Source of the DNA: Endomychus coccineus | Taxonomy: Eukaryota > Arthropoda > Insecta > Coleoptera > Endomychidae | Reading direction: 5' to 3' | DNA: 64,000 nucleotides | Assembly: GCA_958510875.1 (NCBI GenBank) | Contig: OY294068.1 | Coordinates: forward strand, 201,611,997 to 201,675,996 | Part shown: one piece after another, positions 1 to 12,699 of the stretch | Layout: the number at the start of each line of letters is the position of its first letter | Numbering within the stretch: position 1 is the first letter of the stretch | Notes under the pieces: generated by a model | The model's input: the letters and a program-made list of their open reading frames with translations, nothing else | Told to the model about the DNA's origin: nothing | Database searches by the model: none | Position numbers and translations under genes: made by a program

Positions 1-675
1 GACAAAACCAAACACATGAGCAATACACGTTCCGATGTTGTGTCGTAAATAATGATAATAATGCATCGTTTACCGTTTATATTTAACCTTTTTCACTTCA
101 TTCTAAGTTACAACAACATACACGAATGTTTATTGATAGTTATTCAATTATACTTCTTCTATGCCTGTTAGGTTATTTTATCGTTTGTGCGATGCAAAAA
201 GCAAGAGTCACACTCTGACAGTGTCGGAAAGGTATGAGGACCATTTTCAGAGATAGCACTATGACTTTACAAGGCATTCGAAAGACTTATGTGTAATGAA
301 CTGGTAGCCCAGAACAAGATAGAAGACCTCAGTTATAGCAGCCATGCGAACAACACTAACAGCAGCAATATAGCAATGTTTTACGTTATATTCACAATTC
401 ACGTAGAGGAAGTGGCTTAAATAACTGCACTACAGCCGAATTCAATAGTTCTCGGGTTCAAGGAAAACAAGGGAGGCAACCACTGTCACCTTCTGGATTG
501 AGGGGACCAAGAAAACACCTTGTCCCGGAACAGAAACTGACAACGTGCTATCTCACTTCACGTTCGTAAGGTCTTACGAAATTTCGACAGATGAGAGAGA
601 ACCACGAATGAAGAGCAAGATTAACTTCCCCACATCTTCACTGATGGAAGGAACATGATCTAGCCTCTGAAGAAA
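1..675. other. Unassigned AT-rich DNA
   Basis: No coding frame, repeat or RNA gene that I recognise. Base composition and short scattered stops on both strands look like ordinary intergenic or intronic DNA. The next downstream block is a LINE remnant whose RT tail begins near 676; earlier parts of that LINE are not visible here. Confidence 0.5.
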
Positions 676-1650
676 ATGGTAATCGGAGGCAAGTCAGTTG
701 ACCTTTCCGAGACGGTAAAATATCTGAGAGTCACACTGGACACAAAACTAGTCTGGCAGAATGAACTGGAGACTAGGTGTCAGAATGATATGATAATCTT
801 TCGGCAGCGTAATAGAGCAATTGGCAATTATTATCCCAAGACTCAGTCATGCAAATGTTGTATGGTAGAAAAAAAACCGAACTGACTACAGCCCAAAAGC
901 TCCCTGACAGAATAGAGGGAGTCGAAGGCATTAGATCCAAAAGGAACCGACTGCAGCATTGAGGACATTGCTGGGTGTGCAATGGCTCCCTAGAGAGATG
1001 AAGTCTATTAAGGGGTCTATTTAGGGAGCAACCTGAAAGGCTGCGATTAAAACCACAGGACAGATTAGAATGGGAAAATGACCGCACGTCAAATCACGGA
1101 ACAATTTGGTATACGAATATGTTAAATACAAGAGTCGCGATTGGGGGGTCTCAACACATTCTTCCAAGCCGTCTACAGTTGTGATGAGAAGCTATTCGGC
1201 TACGTTAAGATAAATGAGACCATCTGGGTTTGTTCGGACAGTCAAGCAGTACTCAACGCACTGGAAAGCCCCAATGTGTCCTTGAGGCTTATCAGGGATA
1301 CCAAGGAGATCCTTAACAGGTTAGCCGGTTGAAACAGGCTTAACCTGACATAGATTAAGGGTCACTCAGGTTGGAAAGGGAATGAAAGAGCCGACAAGCT
1401 ATCCAGAGATGGGGCCAGATTAGACCCCCTTGCTGATATCCCCTACAACGGGGTCTACAGATCTTGCGAAACCATCTGAGAGATCAACATGACTCAGCAT
1501 GGAGACGCATTGGCGGCTGTCGAACTGCCAATGCACTGCTTGGCAATGAGGTAGGCCTAAGGGCATGCGAGATACTCTCCTTGAATAGGCAAAGAATCAG
1601 GATAATGTTTATATGTCACGGAAATCTGATGAAATTGATGAAAAATGCAA
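676..1650 (+). pseudogene. I-like LINE remnant: RT tail, RNase H and C-terminus
   Basis: This is the 3' part of a dead non-LTR retrotransposon. The frame at 676-800 carries the RT-tail motif KYLRVTLDTKL (family form KYLGVTLDSKL). After a broken stretch, 1141-1440 reads as RNase H: TFFQAVYS, then VCSDSQAVLNALE around the catalytic D, a TGA stop near 1330, then GHSGWKGNERADKLSRDGA, the GHxGxxGNExAD block. The frame at 1464-1650 resembles the domain that follows RNase H in these LINEs (WRRIGGCRTANALL, then LSLNRQRIRIM). Several stops and at least two frame changes show it is inactive. The clade (I-like, RNase H-bearing) is inferred from domain order; R1 or Jockey relatives are alternatives. Confidence 0.75.
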
Positions 1651-1654
1651 ACTT

Positions 1655-2410
1655 GATTCAACCTATTGGCGTGAGGGGTAATGTATTAAATCTTTCTAAA
1701 TCTCACCTCTATGATAGAGAGCAGCAAGTTAAGGTTGCGATGCCATTAGTGATGATAAAACAATAAAGATGGGTATACCCTAAAGCACAATTATAGGTCC
1801 AACGCTATTCCTAATTTTTATTGATAAATTGTTGAATTGTAACCAACACTTCATAATTCATTTATGATACGGTCTTATTATGCTCTGCAAGGTCTTGGGA
1901 TCGAGTACGGCAAATATCGCAAGAAGATAGATTGTGAAATCTTGGTTAGATATAAACCTATTAAAGCTGAATGTTTTTAAAACTGAATACATGGTTTTGC
2001 GCCTACCAAATAACTTAGCACCTCTGATTTTGACTGACACCACTGATATTATGCAAAATAACTCTATAATAAAATATTTGGGCATTTAGTGGTAAGCTAT
2101 TGCTGATTAGTTAAACAAAAAAAATTGGAAGAATAATATATAAATTTTATGTACTATGAAATATTCTAAGCAAGAAAATTATTTTCATGACTTACAACAG
2201 TTTTGGCTTCATCCTTAGTTAGATATGGGATAGGCATTTGGAGCTCAGCTTATTATAATGTCTTAAAGCCTCTACAAATAATTCAAAATTACACATTGTT
2301 ATTATTTTTCGGAAAGAGAGCAGAAAAAGTGCAAAACCTCTTTTTATGGAAAATAATGTATTAAACATGAAAGGGTACATGCTGCAAGCAATGAAATACA
2401 TTCATAACAG
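1655..2410 (+). pseudogene. CR1/Jockey-like LINE reverse transcriptase remnant
   Basis: This is a second LINE piece hidden by stops and frameshifts. In order: GVRGNVLNLSKSHLYDREQQVKV at about 1665-1740 (family GVRG..LN.FKSYL..R.Q.VKI), MGIP then stop then STIIGPTLFLIFIDKLLN at 1774-1840 (the GVPQG block, Gln codon now TAA), a shifted frame holding YDTVLLCSARSWDRV near 1866-1910 (the YADD block, catalytic Asp pair damaged), then WLDINLLKLNVFKTEYM, KYLGI at about 2075-2087, and YGIGIWSSAYYNVLKPLQ at about 2220-2275. It lacks endonuclease and RNase H. It abuts the I-like LINE at about 1650, so the two are separate insertions on the same strand. The domain order is convincing; the clade name is a guess. 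Confidence 0.7.
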
Positions 2411-4017
2411 TTTTCATTTTCCCAAGATAAATCATTGTTAGGAAACTAGAGCAAATTTTGATGATGTGTTAACATGTGAAAATTTTGGTAAAACTGTATG
2501 TCAAAAATTTTAAAATATAATGGAGTAAAATTACACAATTATAAATGAAATTGTTATCAAAATATAAATCCAAATTCCACTAAAAAAAATTGTCATTGAA
2601 AATTACAACACTCTATCTCTCTCAATAGCATGAAAATGAAAGATACCGTGTTATTATTGTTATTTTTAATAGGATCTCAATTTAATGATCAATCAGTAGA
2701 TCATCTTGAATAGCTTTTGAACTAAACAGATGTTTGGCTTCATTTGGGTTTTGAATCTTTCAACATCTGTATGAATATGATTTTAGTTCAGGTTAGCTTA
2801 GTTTAGCTTTACTTACTAAGAATTATCTTTATTTTCATAGCTGCTTGACAAAATAGGAGTACGCTCAGGTGTCCTTTATGAACATTTTATTATACTTATA
2901 TGTATGATTCATGTAAGCAGTGATAATTAAAAAAAATGTGAACATACAGTAGGGGAAAGCGACATTCCCTTCTGTATGAGATGCGATGGAAACAAAGTTG
3001 CGTCGTCAACTCACTTCAATTGTGCGTTCATTCGAACCAGGTTTATCTGTTTAGGTTCTGGGATCATCACCGCCTATGACATTAAAGTATCTAACCGTAA
3101 AAACACATCTTAGGGTTCTGTCTAGCAGCGGGGTATCCAAATACCCCCGTGAAAAACGTAGCAGTGGATAGTCTACAAGTGTCTTTGGCTAAGTGTACTG
3201 ATCTGTCTATTAAGCCCGCTACCATCTCAACCAATACCCACTCATATATATATTAGATATGGATTCTACGTAATAAAATTAGAATGTCACGATATACATT
3301 ACATCACATCAGGCAATAATTCTAAATCGATAGATTTAACCAAGAGCAATGATGGTCTTGTCGTAAAATAGACGGATCAAGTTCCTCATAGCCGACTAAA
3401 CGTGTGTAATATGAAACGCTTCGCATGGTTACGCCACTGATGAAGGAAGGAGTTTCGTCATTAAAATAGATCATGTGGCGCGCGATGTGTGTGGCTCTAG
3501 ATCTATAGTGACGGTTGCATGTCGTACTAATTGCTCCCTCCCTGTCTCCGGTATGAGTTATAGCTCAGCTCCGCACAAAAATACCGATTTAATTTGTGGC
3601 GTTCTTTCTTAATGGCGTAAGTTTTTGTTTTGCTTTCTAGTCGGAATCTCGTCGTCGCGTATCGCTTTCGCTTTTGATGATAGCTTTTGACCTTTCAACT
3701 TTCTCGCATTCATTATTTCCGTTTGAGAGAGCGACTCTGTGTGTATATGTGCAAGTGTGTATTTTGTTTCGAACTTTTCACTCAAATAACACAGAGTAAT
3801 GCCCGCTCGACGTTTCGCTTATTTACGGGATTAATACGAGTTCGTAACTTTGCGTATTAATCAGGAGGATTTCAAGCGACGATAAGTTCCTTGAGGATTT
3901 CGATTTCGTTTGTTAGAGAGAAAATGAATGTTTCACGTTTTGCCAATGAACTTCCTTTTACGAGCAAAAATACATATCTTTTCCAAACAGTTTTTCAAAT
4001 GAAATCCAGAAGACCTA
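2411..4017. other. Unassigned DNA between LINE and hAT
   Basis: AT-rich to about 2940, then moderately CpG-containing from 2950 to 3900. I see no coding frame of interest, no tRNA fold and no clear repeat, apart from short AT runs near 3244. The right edge carries the 8-bp target duplication of the hAT element. Confidence 0.4.
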
Positions 4018-5682
4018 CGTGTTTTAGTGCCGTGCGGTGTATTTTTTCAGTATGATGCAAGTCTTCGAAATGCCGCCCCCATATTTGTGATAAAAAAAAA
4101 ACTACAGAAAAATGTGAAATATATTTCTATAATATATTTTCAAACGTAACAATTTTCTATAACATAAACATACGTAGACTATAATTTCACTGTTCGAACT
4201 TTACATTTGCAAATTCCTGAATAAGGAATGTATAGTCAAAAGAAGCCAGCTAATGTACATTCAATAGAAATCACTGTCAGATTTGTAAGCTTTGACTTTC
4301 CGTTATTAGGTCGAAACAAATGTTCACTTGTTCCTCGAAAGGCTAAGCATTGTGGAGCCAATAGTCTAATTATTGCAATAATTCTTTTAAGAACTCCTCT
4401 CCAGTGCTGAATTTCCAAATCCAAAATTTTTTGATATTCGGCATCAATAGTTTGGTTCTTTTTTGAACGAGTGTCAAATTTTTTCCATTGTCTGAAAGAG
4501 TTTCTGTGATTTTCAGACTTTTCGTGCATTGTGAGCGCACGTACAAGATTTCCCCAGTCAGAATAACCTTTTTCAGACCAATCATGGGAAGACGAATTAT
4601 CAAACAATATGCAGCAAAAGCAAAAAACGGCATTAGTTGTGACAGAGTAAATCAACCAATTTCTCTCAACAATTTCACCATTGCTTAATACTTTGCAATA
4701 ATGAGAGGGTGAAAATTTGCGCCTGCCTAAATTTCAGTTCTTTAACTTGATGTGGACCTCTCTCAATTAGTATCTGACGAGTTTTGGATGCTATGCAGAA
4801 AATATTCCATAGTGCAGGATCGTCAGAGATCTTGTCTATTTGCTGGAACTCGCTGCCATTGCTACCCTGCTCTTGATAATCTTCCTAGGGTGTGATTTCT
4901 TGGCTTTCTTCAACAACTTCTTCAGGAGGTGATTCAGATAGCGCTGATGAGTCCACCACATCCGAAGAGGCTGCTGTTGATGTGAATGTAGACGTTTCTG
5001 ACTGAGGCTTAGGGACCAAAATTTCTTTCAAGACATGGGTTAGCTTTCTCCCTTCTTCATCTTTCTTTAAGCGTTTCTTTCTATATTGGCTTACAGACAG
5101 TGTTTTCCTTTTCTGATCCACGCTGTTATAAGAATAACAATTACCTTATAATATGTATCGTAAATTAAATTTAAACTTGATGTTAAAATCGATAGGAACT
5201 ACGCACTTAAAAAGCTAGCATTCAATTCTCTTACCTTCGTAGGCTTTTTAAAACATAGCTATTTAACAACGTACCCTAACACGTACTGACACTTGTTGAA
5301 GAGTCTGCTGTTGGAGACAAACTAACATGAAAATCAAATATCGCCATCTCAAAGAATAAGTAGAAAACGTAACACGTTCAATTTTTTTTGTGATACATGC
5401 CACCTACCGCCAAGCTCTTATTAAAAGCGGCCGCGCTGTCGCGTGCGTTAGATCACAAACACTTTGCGCCCTCAGATAAAAAATCTAACGGCGCCGAACG
5501 CTCGCCTTTGCAAATGGTACCGACAATAAGCGCAGATGAGTAATATTCATAGGAATAAAATCCCTGCATTTCAATTTTTTGTTAAATGTAGTTCAGTGAT
5601 TTTGCCTTTTGCCGCCCCCTGAAAGTGCCGCCTGATGCGGTCGCCTCTTTGCATCATAGCACCGCACGGCGCTGCGTGTTTA
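4018..5682. mobile_element. Deleted hAT transposon with TIRs and 8-bp target duplication
   Basis: The left end at 4026 begins AGTGCCGTGCGGTG and the right end near 5673 reads CACCGCACGGCGCT, an inverted repeat of about 14 bp with one mismatch. Similarity continues inward with ATGATGCAA on both sides and GCCGCC-type tracts. Flanks are CGTGTTTT (4018-4025) and CGTGTTTA (5675-5682), a near-perfect 8-bp duplication as hAT elements make. A partial ZMYM1-like transposase lies on the minus strand inside. At about 1.65 kb the element is far shorter than an autonomous copy, so it is an internally deleted, non-autonomous derivative. It lies just upstream of a MULE transposase tail and may have inserted into that element. 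Confidence 0.8.
4236..5121 (-). pseudogene. hAT transposase N-terminal part, TTF zinc finger / DUF4371 type
   Basis: Reading down the minus strand: a basic N-terminus (5121-4885, with RKKRLKKDEEG and an acidic/serine tail), one in-frame stop, then DPALWNIF and LIERGPHQVKELKF, then a TTF-type zinc finger with VFCFCCILF and EKGYSDWGNLVRALTMHEKS followed by H-x-N, then IQHWRGVLKRIIAIIRLLA and LAFRGTSEHLF. This order matches hAT-family proteins annotated as zinc finger MYM-type 1-like. The catalytic RNase H-like core and C-terminal dimerisation region are missing, since the frame ends about 210 bp from the left end. No ATG is seen; TTATAACAG before 5121 could be a splice acceptor, so the true start may lie in a lost exon. 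Confidence 0.75.
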
Positions 5683-5699
5683 TATGACCCATTTCAAAA

Positions 5700-6045
5700 G
5701 GAAATAAAATGCAAAATAAAGTAAAAAAAAATAAAAATAATATTAGATTCTGCCTCTATGTATTGGTCAAAACAAATAATGCTGTGGGTACAATTTTCGA
5801 TGCCCAATTATCTGTCAGTCACCTCAACATTTGGAAGTTTATTGAGGCAATTAAAAGAGAACAAGGACTAAATGAAGTGAAAATAGAACAACATATATCA
5901 GGCGAACCATCAGTATCCTCAACAACAAAAAATACCGAGACACTGAGGAAAGAATCCGGCGAATAGCTGAACAGTTCAACCCCACGAATATACTACATTA
6001 TGTTTGAGGTATTGGACACAATATCACTCATTAAATTATAGTTGT
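5700..6045 (+). pseudogene. MULE transposase C-terminal remnant
   Basis: The frame at about 5765-5920 reads TNNAVGTIFDAQLSVSHLNIWKFIEAIKREQ followed by VKIEQHISG. This resembles the end of MULE/FLYWCH-associated transposases (NNAVEGWH..., HxNIWKFIEALKREQ, KIEQ). After a frameshift near 5920 it continues KKYRDTEERIRRIAEQF and GIGHNI, again the expected end of that family, with one stop inside. Everything upstream (zinc finger, DDE core) is absent. The hAT ends just before it at 5682, so that insertion or a later deletion may have removed the rest. The NNAVEGWH block is itself damaged. The identification rests on recalled family pattern, not a search. Confidence 0.6.
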
Positions 6046-6111
6046 TTCCAATAAAATAATTTTGTGTTCATTTCTCTTGTGTTAGGTACCCTTTTGTGGT
6101 TTAACATTATT

Positions 6112-6262
6112 TCTCGAAGACTTTTATCTTCGAAGAACTGTCCTTCGAAAAATAGTTTTTCGAAGAAAGGGTAATTCGAAGAAATGGTTTTCGATGAACA
6201 GTTTCTCGAAGAAATGATTTTTCGAAGAACTGCTTTCGAAGAATTGTTTTCGTAGAATTTAC
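6112..6262. repeat. Ten-copy 15-bp minisatellite, core TTCGAAGAA
   Basis: TCG of the core unit falls at 6114, 6130, 6145, 6160, 6176, 6191, 6206, 6222, 6236 and 6250, giving a period of 14 to 16 bp. The consensus is close to TTCGAAGAAMTGWTT; seven copies keep TCGAAGA exactly. The core contains the TTCGAA palindrome. Short open frames on the minus strand here are a by-product of the period being a multiple of three. Confidence 0.85.
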
Positions 6263-8559
6263 CGGACAACCACTTTCGATAAGCCAGTCCGGCACTACAA
6301 CTTTTCGTTCAATTGAAAAGTTGAAATCGTTGATTCAGTTCCAGAGAAGAATTTATAATAGTTTGACACTTCCCCTGATAAGATCTCTTTTATTCAGATT
6401 TCATCTCATACCATCCGAATTATCCGCTTTATATGTACATCCTAGACGCGAAAATAATCTATTCATGTTAATTAAAATGCCTTTACGAATACCGCCTAAA
6501 TTATCCGGTTCTAGCGATTAAAACGCCTTCGCTACCGAATTCTCTTCGCTCGCGTTTGAATAACCGAAGCGTCAACTATATTAATTACGCCCGTGTCGCA
6601 TTGCCTTTGACGGATAACATAACCTAGATCTCGCGGAGTAATAGAAATCGGAATGCGACGCGCGAACGTCAAAACGGCGCTACCCGCGGAAAAGCGTATT
6701 ATTCATTTTATTGTAGTCGTCGCGGAAAAAACAAAATTGACAAGTTCGTGATTAATTGTCGATAACAGGACGGCAGCGGCGCGAGGAGGTCGGTGCGCTG
6801 GGATGCCCGATTAATCAAATAAATGAAAGAGGTACGTCGCGCAATCTTAACAAATCTCTCGGATGCAGAACATGTGGTTCCCATAACGATTCAGCGCCTA
6901 CGCGGACGCCAAGTTAATACTAGTTTTTAATGTTATGCTTTCGAGAATATCAAGAGATAAAGAATGTCTATAAAAAGCCAGTCTGTCTGGGTGCTGTGTA
7001 CTTATAAGGAATTAGAGTTCATAGAAAAGATAAAGCCTTAAGTGGACGAACTTCCACTTTATGAAGATTTAATTCGTGTGCTGCCACAACAGCTGTACTT
7101 ATTTGCTTCCTTATCCGCCATGATGGACATCATAAACGACTTTTCATGCTCCACTTGAACTAATCAGGCAGACTTTGACGATATCGACCGTTGATAATTC
7201 GGCAACAGCTTTTTTTCCATTCCGGAGAGGCGAATTGTTCCAATTTGATGGACCTTCGCAAGTGTTGATTGCTTGGAGGAAATATTCAGTAGTCTATTGG
7301 AAAATAGACATACAAATATTTTTTCGTAGTATAACAGAGAAGGATTTACCACGTTGGATGGCTAATTTATAATACTTCAAGTTTACCTTACTTCGGGATA
7401 GCTAATATTATATTTTAACGCTTGATTGCCGACAGCTACAGTGAAGATGGGTAGTGAGATGTTAGTTTTGAGCTAACTTCCAAGTTAACTTACTCTGATA
7501 TATAGGAAAATAAACAACTCGTACTAGGTTTGATTGAAGTTAACTGTTTGTCAAAGTCTATAAATTTATACTATGGAAATTAATACGATTCAACAAGTAG
7601 TGAATGATCCAAATATATGAATGAATATGAATAAAGCCGAATCTAACAATATAATATTCTACGATGTACACAAATGCACTTATGCACTACAAATTATCTC
7701 TTTCATAGAATCTGTATGACAACAATGGTTAATGAATCGGTGTGTTATTAATATTAACTCTATAGGATAGCCTGACCTATAATTGGTGAATGCACATTTG
7801 CCGTCTGAATAAGGGTGTCGTACTCTACTTAGATATGATCCTTAATCATCTCCTCAAGCAAAAAGGTAAATACCAGAATTCGGTAATAAAACATAAGTTT
7901 CACACAACCCTTCCCGTAAGATACCCAAAATATATAAAACCGCGACTTCTCTCCAGCAAAAATCCAACGGAATAGAACCTATACGGTCTCTAGACGTCAC
8001 AGAACAACTCGGAAATATACGTAGAAATCTAAATCTTCTATCGTCACAGAACTAGCTGCGACTTGCATAATATACTGCGTGTCACAGATGTCACTGGAGT
8101 CCGCAAAAGATATTGCTTCGTAGTAATGACTAATTCTCAACCATTAAGTGAACTTTGCACATTACAATAGGTGTATATGTATCTGTACAGACAGTTGGAC
8201 ACTGGCTGAATCAACCAGTGCTAACCAAGACAGTAAAGGAATGGCCGACATTGAAACCCCTGTCAGCCCGGAGGCAAAATTATCAAACTGTGTTGGAGAT
8301 ATCACCAATCGAGGCCAGCTGAACAAACATTGATCTGACCAGATTGAGGCAGGCCAAGCTCTTCATCAGAGAGCATTCGCCTAGAATCTCAAGAAAACTG
8401 CTATCTCATAATGACAGGACTTCAGGGGGGATGACAGGAATTTTTACGTGATACTGTCGTCTCAATGAAAATCTACATATTATGTACATTGTACATGACC
8501 CCATATGTACGGGATGTCGAGAGAAACCATCGTCAGTGTCATAAACATGCTAAGTAACA
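6263..8559. other. Non-coding stretch with a CpG-rich island at about 6530-6860
   Basis: From about 6530 to 6860 the sequence is rich in CG dinucleotides (CGCGAACG, GCGACGCGC, GGCGCGAGG and others), then returns to AT-rich DNA. No coding frame fits. Such islands could be conserved host regulatory DNA. The rest, including short frames at 7164-7372, 7790-7975 and 8148-8333, resembles nothing I know. Confidence 0.4.
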
Positions 8560-8672
8560 AACCTGTTAATATAGAATAGACTACTGATCATGGGGTGCAC
8601 AATGAGCCCAATCAGGCGACCTACGTGCCGGAAAGGATAACACCCCTACTCTGTGATGATGATGATGAAGTG
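8560..8672 (+). repeat. LINE 3' end with GATGATGAT tail
   Basis: TAGAATAGACTACTGATCA followed by GGGGTGCACAATGAGCCCAA and a terminal GATGATGATGATG matches the 3' end seen at 39045-39150 and 40980-41085, which follows a LINE-like C-terminus. I read it as a third, diverged copy of that LINE tail, oriented plus. Only about 110 bp is recognisable. Confidence 0.55.
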
Positions 8673-11600
8673 TCGGGACTGTATCTAGAACTTAGTTCAA
8701 TCCTAAACATACATCATTGTTGTACAAAATGAATAAGAAGATACATGTAATTAAATTATGACTGAAATTGAATTCATGCCTCGGTTAAGTACGTACCTCC
8801 CAAGTCCAATACAAATAGCAAACTTATTTAACGAGCAGCATGCTTGCAGACGTTCTCAGACTACGACGACGTTCCCTCGACATCAAAGGAAACTCGACAA
8901 AAATTATTCACATTAAATTATTCGCCGTAATAAAAAAAGTTCGACGATGAGTTTACTCGGGAACTACTTCACGGGGCAAACCGGACAGGAAAGTAGATTC
9001 AAGTTGTATATAAGAGGTAACGCCGTACAAATCCAATCCAATTACTCTAAAATGTCAACTTTGAACGAAGAAAAATACGTTACTTTCCAAACCGAGGCAA
9101 GATACTATGCGTCCCTGTTGATCAAACTTGGCGAGAGTACGGATATAAATCAACAGATTTTGTTCATCTTGCAAACATTGGACAAATGACATAATTTATC
9201 AGACTGTGGTTCATCGTTGTTAAGTACTTGACAAAGTCATTCGGCTTTCTATACACGAGCTATGATGTAATACGTATTATATCATCCACACAAAAATATA
9301 ATAAAGATTTGAGTAATTGTAAAATTCTAAACCTAGATAATAAGCATCAACTTGATACAGGATTTTTCTAAATTCAACCCCAGGTTGTATCAGAAGGGGT
9401 TGCAATCCAATGATTTTGACAGATCATCTAATATCCCCCATATGTAATCACTAGCTAAGCCCGCAGAAACAGCTACTATCCGTAGAAGGTATGTCATTCA
9501 TCAAGTTTCAAGACTTAATGCATAATATTTCGAATGAGTAGGAACAACTCAAGTCGGGGAAAGACCGAAAATTAGACTCCATGTCAAATGAAAGTATAGG
9601 GTGCGGCAAAATATACCCAGCTAACTATTAAAACATGAAAAAGTACATCGAATAACTAACCACCACCACAAGCCAGACAATGACTAAACGACAAACTACA
9701 AGTCAAAATATATGGTTCATACAACAGTGTTTCCACCGAGATGATACTCCAAAATACATTAATCTGAGATTAAGATCTAATTCCGGAACTGGAGAAAAAG
9801 TTCTGAAGGCAGACAAGACCATGTGGTTGAAAGAAGAAAACAAGAGCCTTTATCTGAAACGCTATGTTATCATTCCTTACATTAAGTTATTACATTCTGA
9901 ACTAACTTTTTAACTCCATCCTGTTGAATTAGATTTATTTGTTGATTATGTACAGATAACGCTAGGTACTTTCATTCAAAATTCAATAAACAATCAAAAA
10001 ATGGATTTTCTGATATGATAGTTGAGATGGAGATGGTTGATCAACGACTTCATCGTATGGCTAGTTCGACTGATGAACTCATGATAAGAGCGAAGCAGTT
10101 GTCTCGAATCAATAGATGTGTTGTCATTATTAAACCTGGCAACCAAAACTTTGTCCGTGTAATTATTTATTCAAGTTTTAGGTATCTTTGATTATATAAC
10201 AATTTTATATTGTTCCTTACTGAATCAAGGAAGTATTAGAAGAATTACTATGGCATGAAATTGAAGTGTTCTGTTGTGGATACTGATAATTAGGAAGCAG
10301 CATAGTCTTTTCAATTTGAGAGTTTCACATCGTAATTATAATTTTAATGGCTATTAACTTCGGTACGATGATGTAATAGCTATACGATGTGTCACCATGT
10401 CATCACGACACATTATAATGTTCCTATCTAGTAGAAAATTATTATTTCGTACAAGACACACGGGGCTGCGTTTGACAACAAGAAGATGAATCGATGGCTG
10501 CCGATAAAGCAACGTCAATACAGACTAAATGAAAAGTTCTTCTCGTTTATTAGCTTTCATATCGTGACTAATCTCATATTTCCCTCATGTGAAGGTTCCG
10601 TGCAAGCCAATAAGAGAAGGCCGGGCGGTTACTTCCGGATTAGCAGAGTTTCCCTGTCACAATAAATGACAAACTTAATTTCACAAGCCGATAACTTTGG
10701 ATTTTTAAATTGAAAACTTTCAATCTTCTAGAATTGAATTCAAAAGATCTGTGGCTAAATGGTTTAATGGAGATTAGACATTCTCATCGATTCGTCTTTT
10801 GAAGCTACAAACGTGTTTTTTTCCAATTCATTTGGTATCTATGGTAAACTATGAAAAGATAGGTCACCGTATCGTATTTGACGAAATAGACCTGCACCAA
10901 GCAAGATGGTTGGAAGCAGTATTGAGGTGGTAATTGAGCTTTGCCCCTATAAATGAGAAATAATCAGCCTTACCCACTAAAAATACTGAAGACCTTTGGA
11001 CTACCAAGCATCATCAGAGTTAACTAAATTAGAAATCAAAATGTGATAATAATGCAGACATGGGGTTACCCTCAGATATAGATAAATCTGAGTTTAATAA
11101 ATTGTTTCGTCTAAATTTGTCCGTACTGTTTCTTAAAAGTGATAAACCTTCTGGAAAATTGGTGTGACCTGTATTTAAAATGTGATCGGCCAACACATAA
11201 TTTTTACCATTTTATACCGAGTTACAATGTTCCTTCTAGTTTGACCCACATAAAAATTTTGAATACGACTCACAATCAAAGATATTCTCTAAACGGTTGT
11301 TTAGTTTGTTCTTATCTATCTTTGTCTATAAATTGGTTGTATTGCAAATTTAGGAAACGAATTAAGGAATTTATTGAGTACTAAAGGATGATATTGGCGA
11401 AAAAAGGATAGAGCCACTATTTTGTTTATAGAATTTTTTCAACAGTAAAATAAGTTTGCTCCATACATGAAGATGAAAAGATCACGTATTCTGTGCAGTT
11501 GGTATCGGGGATATTGATATTTGATAGCCATTTCTTCAGAATGTTCATCGACTCAAGGATTAGTGTATTTATTGCATTATTATCCCCAAATAATATTTAA

Positions 11601-12699
11601 ACAGGCACATTTTGATTTATAATTTAGTTCACTCTGATGATGAAAACTTGGTATTCGAAAGTTATTTTTAGTTAGTGGACAAGGCCGATTACTTCTTGTT
11701 AAAAAAGGAATTACTTGTGTATTCGGGTTTGCGACTTTGGAATGTTTATGAGTTGTCATTTTTGAGTGATATGATTAACAATATATATAAGTATGTCTAA
11801 TTCATCAACTTGTCAAAAATATAATGAAAAGTGATCATCTTGAATGTATTTTTTATTCAAAACAGTGCTAAAATACAACTTTTGGATTATTTCATATTCA
11901 TGGTCATACGATTTTTGGCGATTTACATTAACATTTCTTATTTATTGTGTTCACAGTGTGAAAACTGTTTTATAATTGAGTTTTGAGTTTCGAGGGCGAC
12001 AAAAATCGTTGAGAGTTCATCATTCAAACGGATTGTATCCCAGTTGGGGAGTTGCAATGTAGAAATTAGGTCAACAGTGCGATCCGTAACTCACACAGAT
12101 ACATCAACTGCCGGCACATTTCAATCATCATTAGAAGACCAAAGTGAATGTTTCGAATAGTTATCACCTTGGTAACATTGCAGTGCTCTATATCAAATTA
12201 TTGGATAATATAGTCTGTATTACAGATACCGTATCGATGTGTAACTTAATCCAACAGTCTTAATGCCGGTTGAATGTTTCATATGAAGCCTATTGAACAA
12301 TCTACATCTACAGTAAAACTGCTGTTCGCCATTTGATACACTGATTTTTCATTGGCTTTAGGTCAATTACACAAGAAGATCACATTTTCGGAAAAAATTT
12401 GTTGTAAGTTATGGAACAACAAAAATAGTCTGTGGAAGGATATTTTGTTTAAGCTCATCATTTCCGACATTTGAATTAAGCCCTGAAGAAGTCACGCTCT
12501 TCAAACAGTCATAATTGTAGTTGGAAAGAACCTTCTAACATAAACCTAGAACTAATTTGAAGCATATTACAGTAGCTTAATATTGTCTTCTCGTTAATTT
12601 TGATATCTGCAAGGAAAGCCAAGGCTAAATTAATATTTTCGACACAAAAAAGTGGACGGTCTTTTATTCCAGTATATTAGAATTTGTAAAAAAAACAGT
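8673..12699. other. Unassigned AT-rich stretch
   Basis: This contains several short open frames (8947-9189, 9680-9913, 11139-11384) with no recognisable motifs. The 80-codon frame at 8947-9189 is the most protein-like by composition, but nothing around it (splice sites, neighbours) supports a gene. No RNA gene or repeat was recognised. Confidence 0.35.

Noticed and set aside
6036..6295. Minus-strand frames over the 15-bp minisatellite
   Set aside because: Pentapeptide repeats produced by a period that is a multiple of three; not a repeat protein.
8947..9189. 80-codon open frame beginning MSLLGNYF
   Set aside because: Protein-like composition but no domain, splice sites or neighbours to support a gene; could be chance.
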